64,000 nucleotides of DNA from Epiperipatus broadwayi (Eukaryota > Onychophora > Udeonychophora > Euonychophora > Peripatidae), in NCBI GenBank assembly GCA_028023455.1, contig JAQFVV010012506.1:2906714-2970713 (forward strand), read 5' to 3'. Every line of letters starts with the position of its first letter. Within the stretch, counting starts at the first letter, position 1. This document shows positions 24,430 to 35,690 of the stretch, in pieces. Below the pieces are notes generated by a model. It was not told the DNA's origin. It worked only from the letters and a program-made list of their open reading frames with translations, and searched no databases. A program made the position numbers and the translations under genes.

Positions 24430-27400
24430 GTACACTGATATTTAATTAATTTTATGAGTCCCATATTTTAAAATGTAAAAAAAATCTAAACTTGAGAGAG
24501 TAAAATGTAAAACCTAAAGAGCAGGGGGAGGGTGAATTTATTATTAAATAAAAATAAACTGTAAACGTTTTTTAAAATAATATTTTTTTTTGTTTAAAAG
24601 AGGGAAAAAAAAGTCTTGTAATAAAAAAAATGATTTTAATATTCTTTAAATGAATTTATAATAAAATAAATAGATTTCATTTTATCTTATAATAAAATAA
24701 TTAAATATATGTGCATGTGTGTATGTGATTTTTAATAAAAAATAGAAGCAAAAGCTGATTTATTTCATAAGACCAAAGACACTGCTGCTTATAAAGTTTT
24801 TCATTGTTTAAAACAGTATAAATAGCTCAACATTTTATTATTCTTGGGCTTGGGTGTGGGTGGTGCTTATTTCTTGAAGTAATATCTCCAAAAAAATGTT
24901 GCATTGTTAAAACCAACGTGATGTGCAGTGGACCGAAGCTGCTCTATGCATTTAAGATCTGCAATTAGTTTGGAAAGTGATCATGTTTAAATAGACTAAA
25001 CAAATAGCAGAGTGTGTGTATGCCAAACCAGCCATGGAAATCATACTATGTCACTGAATCTACAGAGGAGTCATTTACCGGTCATCAATGAGTTAAAAAT
25101 AATTCCATTATGCTGTTTCCATCATACTAAAAAAAAAAAAACCTAGGTAATTATTTGACTTTGATATCTTAATATTCCCGATTTCTTCTTAAAATAAAAA
25201 ATAGACTTTATTAAAAGAATTTTGAACTTTATGAATTAATCTTAAAAATAAACTTTAAACTTCAAAAGATAATATTTGCAATAATAAAAGTAAGTAAAAT
25301 CAGCTTCTATTATTAAATAACATTTTTGAAACAATTGCATGCACGTATGTGTGATTTGATTTTTTTTTTGTTTAAAAAAAAAAAAAAACGTAAAATATAA
25401 TGTAATGTGTATACTTTATTTGCTAAAGTAATGTATTAAAATGTTTTATTTTAATTTTTAAAAAAGAAGTGTGTGTGTTTCATTATAAGATAAAACAATT
25501 AATTTATTTTAAATGAAAAAAAATACTTAAATTATTTTTCTTAAAATATTTATGTTTATTTTGATATGTGCGGGTAAGTATAAATATTTATTGATAATAG
25601 TATTTCATAAAAGATTCACTAAGTTAAAGACAAATGTTTTGGCAGTCAATATAATATTATTATGGTTTTAAAGGATTGAAGTATTATTTTGAATGGTTCG
25701 GGAAATTATTTTAGTTTTTTTAAAAAAAGTAGTAGTAGTTTCGAGGGGCATTTAAGATACCTTTTGTTTGTCTATTAGTGGGTGGTTGGAAACCGATTGA
25801 GCTAGCGGGGATTTCAGGTACCAGATTATGCTGATCAGATAGACATGCTAATTCTAACATAATTATCTGGCGCTTAAGGGATTTTCTTTCTTTTAAAATA
25901 AAATAAAGTGTTTATTTGGTTGGTGTATATTTGGTAGTCGAGCGTTGGGTGTTATTGGTAGTTCACTACTGATGATAGTTGACACTTTACCTAAAAACCA
26001 ACCACATTCTGGAAGGGAATTTTAGGAGGACAAAGTATAATAAAATATTAATTGATATTTTTTGTCGATAGTTGTTGTTGTTTCCCGTATTTAATTGGTA
26101 ATTTTAGGTGTAGTTGAGAGGCGGTTGGTTTAATATATATATATATACATAATTTTACCTTAGTCTGTTTTCAGAATCATTGTATATTTATACCATAAAC
26201 AGAAAAAAAACAACTTATAGCATATCCAAAACTAATATAAAATATTAATAAGCATAAACAATATAAAAAATATTATTATTATACTTTATTTTATTTCCAT
26301 AGTTCATAATTTAAATTCCTTCACTATAAGCTGACTAACGAGGGGAAAATGTTATCATCGTCAGCCAACAAACTATTTTACAAGGTGACACATCCATATT
26401 CTTCATATTTTACCATGGTAAAGTAAATAAAACATTTAAGAGTTTCTGGAAAATAAAACAATTATACAGTAATGCTCATAAATATTTTTCTTCAGAATTT
26501 TGGATGCGTTTTTTTTTTAAAAAAAAAACAAAGCTGTAACTTAAATAATATCTTCAACTTAGACAACAAAAGAAAATTTTCCCTAAAGAATGGTTATTAA
26601 TTTTTTCATTCACAGTAATATATTGGAATAATTGAGAATGATTCCTGAATTTTAAAGTATTTTAAAATTTTGTTAGCAATATTTTAAACTAGTGTTAACT
26701 CCAGAATTCCACAATAGTAATTAAATGGTTCTTATCTACTTTTAAAATTAAATTCATGCATTACAATATATGTAAATTTTAATACACTTTAAAGTAGATT
26801 TGATGTTTTCCATTTAAATTCTGAAAGTTTTGTTTTAATTATTTTAATTTGGTTTCCATTTACGTTTGATATAAAGGCAAAAAACAATATTTTATATCTA
26901 TTTTACAAGCACACAGAATATTTGGCTTTTTTCCTGCCATTCCAAACAAATCATTGTTAATCTTTAAATGTAAATAATAAGTATAATAACTATGATTGTA
27001 GTAATATATAGAATAAAATTTTATGCTTATGATCTTTTGTTCGGTTTTAAATCTGAAATCTCTTTGAATGAAGTATTTGTTTTTTAAATTGGTTACCATT
27101 CTTTTTTAATGTGAAATTCTGGTGATTGTCAGTTGATAGATCAGTAGGTCATAAGTGTGCAAGAAAGTGGAATTTTCTACTCCATTATTTTATGAGTCCA
27201 AATATAATTGTCTATCATTTAAATTCGCTTCAAATTCAAATCCAGTGTTATTTATTTTTAGCTTCTTCTTGGTCTTAAATTTTGTTATAGCTCAGGTGTT
27301 ATCTCTTCTCTTGTTTTTTCAATGATCCCTTCTTTCTACAAACTCTGTTAGGTTATTTTATACCTTTATCAAATGGAATTGTTGTAAAAAATAGACCAAT

Positions 27401-27547
27401 TAAAGCTTGGTATGTGCATACAATTAATATATCTTCATCTATAGTCATTAGTGATAACTAACCAAGATGTTCAAAATTATTTTAAATCACAAAAATATGC
27501 TCAAGGATTAATTACAAAATTTAATTTAGAATAGTTATAATTTTAAA

Positions 27548-27578
<31 letters not shown>

Positions 27579-27970
27579 TAATAATACCAAAATATCAAAT
27601 GTTTCTATACTTATAAATTAATAAGAACAATAAAAATTATTTTAATATTATTAAAAATTAGTCCATCTGACAGATTGCATAATAAAATCTCAAACACATC
27701 CTGGTAGAGGACTTACCATATCTTGAATAGTCTAACTATTTATCACTCTCTGGAGATCTATTGATAAAATTTACTTAATTTTAAAATAACATTTAGCAGC
27801 TATGATAACATACCACTGATATAATATATTGATTTAATATATTTTGATGATTGTCAATTAAAATTTAAAATTTTACACATTTGTCCACATAAATAAGGCT
27901 CGACAAACATCAAGCCCAAGCATATGGTTACAATATGTATGTGCATTTAAGCATACACATACATATCATT
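24430..27970. other. Long AT-rich stretch, no gene
   Basis: Contains poly(A) and poly(T) tracts and a (TTA)n run at 27551-27578. The minus-strand frame 26860-27099 is low-complexity and not supported. No transposon ends seen. Confidence 0.4.
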
Positions 27971-27980
27971 ACTTCCCCCA

Positions 27981-28011
27981 AGTTCAGAGATCAGGTTTTA
28001 ATCTCTGAACT
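27981..28011. other. Perfect 11-bp hairpin near the gypsy remnant
   Basis: AGTTCAGAGAT, 9-base loop, ATCTCTGAACT. It lies about 130 bp downstream (on the minus strand) of the last integrase-like sequence of the gypsy remnant. No T-run or gene end suggests a terminator. Confidence 0.6.
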
Positions 28012-28139
28012 CAGTGTGTAATCATTAAAATAGATGGGTTTTTTGCTTTTAGCACTATGTTGTGAATTATGTTCCAACTCACTTGGTGCATTCTCTGGAA
28101 ATATCTTGTTTGTAAATCATAATCATTCTTTTTATTTTT

Positions 28140-28460
28140 CCTCATGTCTGCATTAATATCTGGCTACCAGACACCACTATGAGCTAGAAATTTTGCTCTG
28201 CTGATGTCCTACTGACTATTATGCAGCCATTTTACTATATGCTGCCTACACTTGACTGGTATCAGCATACAATAGCATTTCATAATGTAGCCTTTGTGTA
28301 CTGGCAGCTACTTACAGGTGTTTCATCATTCTTTGTGAAGGAAACTGGAATATTGCTTTGGCCAACCTTTACTAATCTGTTTCATAATTGATTGATAATC
28401 ATCATGCTCCTCTGTCCAACAAGCTATAATTTTATGTTTTAGTCTTGATTTCAGTACATC
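28140..28460 (-). pseudogene. Gypsy integrase amino-terminal remnant
   Basis: Minus-strand reading gives ACWTEEHDDYQ and KQISKGWP, the linker before integrase, and later DISRAKFLAHSGVW, a stop, then PDINADM. This corresponds to the H2C2-domain motif usually seen as KALARSYVWWP. Several stops and a frame change are present. The catalytic DDE core is not visible. Confidence 0.6.
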
Positions 28461-28639
28461 TTTGTACATAGTTTTTTTATGTTTCTGGTCAACATTGACC
28501 TTCTCTGACCTACTTTTGTTAATTGCTGGCTGTTGGAAAGGTTTTTTTCTCTCTGAGTATATCTATTTTACCCAAATTCCTCTTAAGCCCCTTGAAATTT
28601 TTTTTTCTCTCAGAGCTATTAATTTTTTTAGTAATTGTT

Positions 28640-28947
28640 ATTTTTACTCCCATTTGACTGAACCAGTATTGTCCTAATATGGGGTTGATATGGGCATATA
28701 CCACATATAGTGATAGTACATTAATTTTGCCCTTACTTTTGGGTATTGGCACTTCAATTACACCCTTTATTCTAACGGTGTTACCATTCATAATTAACAT
28801 CTTTAGGTCAGTTTTTTTTTTAATAATGGATCTTTTCCTACACTTGAAAGTAAGATTATACCAATTGCAGACTGATATCAATAATACTCCACTACCACTG
28901 TTGAGCTCTATGGCAATAGGCTGATAACATATTGTAATTTTGATCAT
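28640..28947 (-). pseudogene. Gypsy retropepsin domain with Asp-to-Asn active site
   Basis: The 142-residue minus-strand frame (28519-28947) carries IAIELNSGSGVLLIS near residue 12, a flap-like segment, then KGVIEVPI, LSLYVV and PILGQYWFSQMGVK. This is the order of a retropepsin in K02A2.6-like gypsy elements: active-site loop, flap, carboxyl-terminal LLGRDWL-like motif. The active-site triplet usually written DTG reads NSG, so the protease would be inactive. The tail after the protease fold is unrelated low-complexity sequence caused by the deletion. Confidence 0.75.
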
Positions 28948-29059
28948 TATTTTATCATTCTCTGTTATTTACAGCTTTTTAATATTAGTCAGGTGCTTTT
29001 CCTGACCCTTTATTATATGGTTACTATTATTAGTATCATTTCTGTCTATGCTGAACTCT

Positions 29060-29170
29060 TTTTTGCATATATTTCCATGTGTTCTCTTTTATCACAGCAT
29101 TTACAGCATTCATATCTGTAATAACAGTTAATGGCCTCGTGGTCATTTTCCCCACAGAAAAATCACATAA
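29060..29170 (-). pseudogene. Gag nucleocapsid zinc knuckles, frameshifted
   Basis: In the frame overlapping the 29036-29239 open frame, the DNA reads FCGENDHEAINC, completing a C-X2-C-X4-H-X4-C knuckle if one base in a T-run is ignored. A second knuckle (CKCCDKREH) follows and has lost its last Cys. Position between gag and protease fits the gypsy order. Confidence 0.6.
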
Positions 29171-29249
29171 ATGAATTTTTGCTGTTATCAATTTTCTCTT
29201 TACTGTTTGACAATTCTTTCTTAAAGGTTTTAAAAACATTTAATTGTGA

Positions 29250-29659
29250 TTTGCTATTCCTCTTAAACTTAGTGAATTTTTGAGATTGATAAAGCATTAG
29301 TTCATATCTCATGTTTTATAGCCTCTATATAATTCAAGTCACTGATGGCCAATAATTGTTGCTATAAACTATCATTACACATACCAGTCAGAAATTATTC
29401 CAGAAAGACTTCATCTAGGAAATATCTATAGATGCAACTCTCTGCTAAATTAATGAGCACTATTATAATCTTTTCCACTTTCATCCCTACTTTGGTACAG
29501 ATCTTGGAATTGCAGTTTAGTGACATGCCTAGAGGGCTGGAGGTTAAAGTAATTTGACAAATGATTTTTAACATGATCATGCAAACAATATTCAGGAGGT
29601 AGAGATTCTGTGAGCCTGTTGGTTATCTCAATAACTTTTTTCCCAGCAAAGCATAACAA
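29250..29659 (-). pseudogene. Gypsy gag capsid-like remnant
   Basis: The 69-residue minus-strand frame (29450-29659) begins LCFAGKKVIEI and continues with LTESLPPEY and LQFQDLYQSRDE. This resembles the capsid region of K02A2.6-like gag, where LLHxxGxxVxEIF precedes a segment before a Gln-rich helix. The frame 29395-29580 overlaps in another phase. The call rests on resemblance plus location upstream of knuckles and protease. Confidence 0.55.
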
Positions 29660-29980
29660 TGAGGTAATCTTTATCTGAGTGCAACTCCAAGAAATATCAA
29701 TCTACTGTAAATCCACTTACAATTGCAAACTTTGAACTACCTTTGTATTGTGTGTTGACTGGGGTATGTTTGACTTTTCCTATTCAAACTGCAGGTTGTA
29801 CTACTGTTATGGTTGCAGACTGTTGACATTTGCATCAAGACTGTATACTTGTGCCAAAGCTAGTCCAGACTTCTATACTGTTGGGCACCTTGTCTGTGAA
29901 CATATAATAATTTCACAGTAATGACACAAACTCTATTAGGTTGAGATTAAATGCAATTTAATAATAAATATCCTTAGCAA

Positions 29981-30495
<515 letters not shown>

Positions 30496-30792
30496 ATCTA
30501 AGTCCATAGGCATACATAAATCATATTTTAGATCAATACAACCTGCAAGAGTCCTAGCTGGTTCATATGTTTGAAGGCCAGCTTTCCACACTTGAAATCC
30601 CTGTGCATATGAGTGATGTTCTGCATCTGCTTATATGTCCATGTGCACAGATGAAGCTTCAAGAATAGAGTGTCCTTTTCTTGATCCAATTTGCACTGAG
30701 TATATTCATTGTTTCAATCCTTTCTTATCCATTCACTCAGGTGATTCTTCCTTTTACTGCTCCATTCTGGATACAAAAATTTAAATCATTAC

Positions 30793-31077
30793 CTCTTTAA
30801 TTTTAATTAATGAGTTATTTTTTGGCTTATAGTTTATCTTATAAACGAAATCTAAATTTGAATTCTTTCAATTGTTTTATATCTTATTATCACTTTAATT
30901 ATTGAGTTATTTTTTGGCTTATAGTTTATCTTATAAAGGAAATCTAAATTTGAATTCTTTTAATTATTTTATATCTTATTATCACTTTAATTAATGAGTT
31001 ATTTTTTGGCTTATAGTTTATCTTATAAAGGAAATCTAAATTTGAATTCTTTTAATTGTTTTATATCTTATTATCAA
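30793..31077 (+). repeat. 92-bp tandem repeat, about three copies
   Basis: TGAGTTATTTTTTGGCTTAT recurs starting at 30811, 30903 and 30995, and whole units match with few differences, the last two nearly identical. No coding content. Confidence 0.92.
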
Positions 31078-31079
31078 CT

Positions 31080-32050
31080 GTATTCTATTCTATTAATTAA
31101 ACTGTTTTTACTTTTAAAAAATAATCTTTTTTATAATCTTAAAAGTTATAAATAACTTTTATTTCCTATTTTAAAAAAATCAGTCTTTTAAAATTCTTTA
31201 ATTTATTTAAACTTATTACTTGTTTTCATTAGTAATTTATACCTATATATGTATATGTATTTAAGTGTATACATACATATCAACCTTCAACTGGAATTAT
31301 GGCAGCCACTAATACTACCAAACACTGTCACTTCTTCAAATTATGGATCAATGAGTCATCACAATCTTCAACAGCTAATGCAGCATCCCATGAACTCTTT
31401 GGATAAAGAGGCTAATATGACAATTCTACATTTCTATAATAACAGCTATTGATTTTATAAACAATGCATTGACCAAAATGGAAGAAAGTCTGCATAAGTT
31501 TATTAAAAGCAGCAAAGTAAAAAAGAAAAATATTTCAAACTTACAGAAAAACCATACTGAAATAACCTAAAACAAAAGTTACAGAAATTGATGATGACAA
31601 CATTGAGAAGCGTTTGAAATCACAAACAGAAGAATCATTAATGACAAATTAATACAGCTGAATAATGGGGCTTATAATACTCCATCGAATATAAAAATGC
31701 ATTTACTCTACTAAGAAGATCTTTTATGTTGTATAGAAAGAAAATCAGAGGCAAGTCAACCATCCATTCTAACCGTTTTTTTTTTGACAATATCTGATGT
31801 AACACAACAAAAACAAAAAGCTAATGCCATTAAAGGATTTAGAAGACAAGAATTGTTTCTTAAAATATGCAACTGATAACTCAAAAAACTGGATAATCGC
31901 GAGGGATAAGTGAGTGAATCATAAGAAATAATGTCTTTAAGTTAAGTGTTTTTTTATATAAAGTTGCAATGTCTTACTAGTACACACACACACATATATA
32001 TATGTTACTAGTACATATATATATATATATATATGCATATATATATATAT
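31080..32050. other. AT-rich spacer with an unsupported short frame
   Basis: The frame 31249-31452 includes a Gln/His/Ser-rich stretch (NYGSMSHHNLQQLMQHPMN) that looks less random than most, but it opens in a TATA/CACA low-complexity leader and matches nothing I know. CA and TA runs lie at 31982-32050. Confidence 0.35.
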
Positions 32051-33235
32051 TGAAGCACTCAATCTTAGCTTAAGATTGTGCTTCATGTTTCTACCTACTA
32101 ACCCGTATTCAAACCGCTATATCCCATACTGCTCCTTTTATCGTATATATATTTTTTATATATATATTTGGAATGCGCACCTAAATTTATAGTTTAACTT
32201 TCAATATTTATGATTATTAATTCTATTATTAATTATTAGTTTTTTTTATTAAAGTATTATAGGTGCAATTGACATATATATATAGGAGAAAAATTACTAA
32301 TAAAAGATTGATTTTTTTGTAAATATTTTATTATACTTCATTTTTTAAACTTTTCTTTTTAAAGTACTTTTTCTATTAAACTGTATATTTTTATAGAATC
32401 CAATATGGAAGATGATGCAGTAATTGTCTAAAAATAATTAAGGGTTGGAAGCACTATTGTTTTAATCTGGGGTAGGTATTTTTAATTAAAGTTTTACTTA
32501 AAAGGGGATTAAGATTAGAGATACTTTTGTTAAAAACATGTTGTCAAATCTATTTCTAATCTGGAAATAGATTTGAATTTATTTTTGGATGTTATCTTAC
32601 TGTTGCATCTTCAAAAACAACTGATAAAGAAAAAGTATAAAATGAATGAATTTTGAGACACAGATCAGATTAGCTATTGTAGTGAAAATGATTGTTAACA
32701 TCGCGGTGAAACTTAAAATGATGTAGCAGTAAATCCACCACTCTTCAGTGGCCTCTGCCACTACCATAATATCCTGCTGCCCTGAAATGAAGAAAGGTCT
32801 ACAAAGAACTTTAGAATGCTAATAGAAGTTTTCTGCCACCGAAGTACTTGCATTTCAATTGCCATGCACATGCAACTACTAAATTGGACTCTTAAAATTG
32901 CAAGATAAATTATTTTCAAACTGCCACCATTGAAACAAATCTAGCTTGATTAATTAATCTCGAATTCTACTAGTCAAGATTTCTCATGTATTATTTAACA
33001 TTGCTTTTTATATAAATCTGTGAATGTAAATTTGCTCTCAAATGATTTCTTTATATCAAATTCTATCTCATATGCTCTTAACTTTCTTTAACTTTGGTGC
33101 GGTCATTTATTTATATGTATTTATTATTTGATTTGGTTATCATCTGATCCTTCGTGTCAGCCGCTAGAGGCATGATTTCTAGCTAAATTTTTAGAAATAT
33201 GCCATTTCCATGGCCGCACCCAATCCTTTAAGCAT

Positions 33236-33370
33236 TCTTTCTAAAAGAAATCCTAGAAAGATTGTTAACTCAGAGTTAAGTCTACTTTCTACACTAAAAG
33301 GTAGAGTGTTAACTCGGAAACTAAGTCTCCTTTCTATGATAAAATCTAGAAAGAGTGTTAACTGGGCTTA
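33236..33370 (+). repeat. About 55-bp tandem repeat, three copies
   Basis: Units of the form CTAGAAAG-ATTGTTAACTC-AG-TTAAGTCT-CTTTCTA repeat three times with small changes, close to the left TIR of the transposon. Subterminal repeats of this sort may be transposase binding sites, which is inference. Confidence 0.7.
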
Positions 33371-33949
33371 GCAGCTAATGGTGTGGCTTTTTCCGATGCT
33401 AAAAGCAGAAGAAAATGCCATAGTTGTTTGTGTCATGCACTATATCATAATGCTGCATTATGTATTTAATGTAATAATATCGTACGAGGGTGTGTTAATT
33501 TGATCGTGTCAAAATTATTTAAATTTTTATCGGTGCCTTTTTTTTAATACCAATTGATGTACTGTTACATTTTATCAATTTTAACAGTATCGTGATTGTT
33601 CCTCATAAATTTGTATTTCTCTTAAATTTTCAATTAGGGTGGAATAGCGTAAAAATTTAAAAATCATGCTTTGAGTCACGTTTTAGTGAGAAATTTTTCT
33701 AGACAAGGCTAATTTCCACAACAGAAAACTTGAAAAGATGGGAATTGCCATATGGAAGCCAGTGCTGGAATATTTCTACAGCAGAAAAAAAGAAAAAAAA
33801 CATCCTGCTGCTGAAAGAAAAGATTGGATTGTGCGGCAAATATATGCAGATTTGAGGTCCAAAAACATCTGCCGACGAAAAGGTTCACTTCATAAAGGCA
33901 AACTTATTTGAGGGATTCTAAATGGCCTTTATCAAATGTCAAAAATAAA

Positions 33950-35690
33950 AGTAACTTCAATTTTTATTTAAACGTACATCCCTTATTCTCCCGATAATTG
34001 TTGTCATTGGCAATCAAATGTAAAATAAAAGAAGTAAGTAAAATTTTTATTTAAACATAGCCCCCAAAACCCCTCTTCTCCCAATAATTGTTGTCGTTGG
34101 CAATCAAATGGTCAAATAAAAGGAATGTCACTTATTCTTTAATCATATAGAAAAAAACAAACAACCCTCCCACTAATTGTTGTCAGCAATAAAATGTAAA
34201 CCAATCAAAGTAAGACAGTAAATTATTAGTTAAACATAACCCAAATTACTATTTGAATGTACACTGAAAAAGACCCATTCTTGTCAATCAAAATTAAAGA
34301 AACCTAGACTATTATTGTCCCATTGTCAAATCGAATATTATTTGGGAAAACCCAAATAATTTATAAATGAAAAAAAAAAAGAAAGTCAAATCAGTTTTCA
34401 ATCAAATGGTAACCGATAAAAATAACTTAAATTTTGATTTAAACATACACACAAACAAAAAAAAAACAAAATGCAAAACCCCTCCCAATAATTGTTGTCG
34501 GCAATCAAATGTAAAAAATAAAAGGAACGTACAATTATTCTTTAATCATAAACAAAAACACCCCTCCCACTAATTGTCATCGGCAATCAAAGGTAAAGCA
34601 TTCAAAATAAGGTAAACTGATTATTTTTTAAATGTAACCCAAATTACTATTTGAACATACACCGAAAAAAGACCTGATCTTGTCGATAAAAATGAACAAA
34701 AACCACAACAATTATTATTATGCATATTGTCAAAAATATTAGGTTTTGGGCAAACCAAAAACATAATTTATAAACGAAAAAAAAAAAAGAAAATCAAAAC
34801 CGTTGTCAATCAAATATAACCGATAAAAGTAACTTCAATTTTGATTTAAACATATACAAAAAAACAATCTCTTTAGCTCCCAATAATTGTTGTTGGCAAT
34901 CAAATGTAAAATAAAAGGAAGGTAAATTAGTATTTAATCATCACCCAAAAACACCCACCCCTCTCACTAATTATTGTCAGCAATCAAATGTGCACCACTA
35001 CTAAAAGTAACATAAACTACTATTCTTTAAATGGTTAACCCCTTCTCCCAATAATTGTTGTCTACAATCGTATACACAAAAAACACCCCTCTCAATAATT
35101 AGTGTCAGCAATCGAATGTAAACCGATCAAAGTAAGACCGCAACTTATTATTTAAACGTAACCCAAATTACTATTTGAATCTACACCAAAAAAACACCCG
35201 CTCTTGTCAATAAAAATTAAACAAACAACAACTATTATCATCCCATTGTCAAAAATATTTATTTGTAGAACCAAAACCATAATTTATAAACAAAAGGAAG
35301 TCCAATAGGTCATCAATCAAATGTAAACCGATAAAAGTAAAGGTTTTAATTTTTATTTAAACATACACACACACATGAAAAAAAAACAACACTTCTCCCA
35401 ATAATTGTTGTCGGCAATTAAACGTAAACCTATCAAAGTAACGTAAATTATTATTTAAAGATCCATCAAAAAAACCTGTTCTCTCTTGAATTTTGTCAAT
35501 CCAATTTTACAAAAATAGTAATATTTTTTTTTTTAAAAAAAACACAAATTACTATTTAAACACACACCAAAAAAGACCCTTTGGTAAAAAAAAAAATTAA
35601 AAAAGAAACAACTATTATTATCCCATCATCAAAAATATTATTTGTGAAAAATAATTCAGAAACAAAAGAAAGAAAACTTTGTCAACAAAC
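33950..35690 (+). repeat. Satellite-like higher-order array inside the transposon
   Basis: A short motif like AATAATTGTTGTCGGCAATC followed by AAATGTAAA recurs many times. It alternates with ATTTAAACATACAC-type and CAAATTACTATTTGAA-type segments. Larger blocks repeat at roughly 410 to 510 bp, marked by an A-run plus GTCAATCAAATG-type sequence at about 34367, 34777 and 35290. It is not a CRISPR array: repeats are diverged and spacers are themselves repeats. Confidence 0.85.

Larger units (their letters stand above)
28060..29700 (-). mobile_element. Ty3/gypsy (K02A2.6-like) remnant with RT and RNase H deleted
   Basis: In minus-strand order the DNA reads gag (29659-29250), CCHC knuckles (about 29170-29060), retropepsin (28947-28640), then jumps straight to integrase-linker sequence (about 28460-28140). 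The whole reverse transcriptase and RNase H region, normally over 1 kb between protease and integrase, is absent. No LTRs were recognised on either side. It belongs to the same broad family as the element at 52743-56441, on the same strand, but is more decayed. Confidence 0.75.

Noticed and set aside
28462-28924. Plus-strand frames opposite the gypsy protease
   Set aside because: Antisense shadows of the minus-strand protease frame.
33950-35690. CRISPR-like alternation of short repeats and spacers
   Set aside because: Repeats are diverged and spacers are themselves repeated; it is a eukaryotic satellite-like array inside a transposon.
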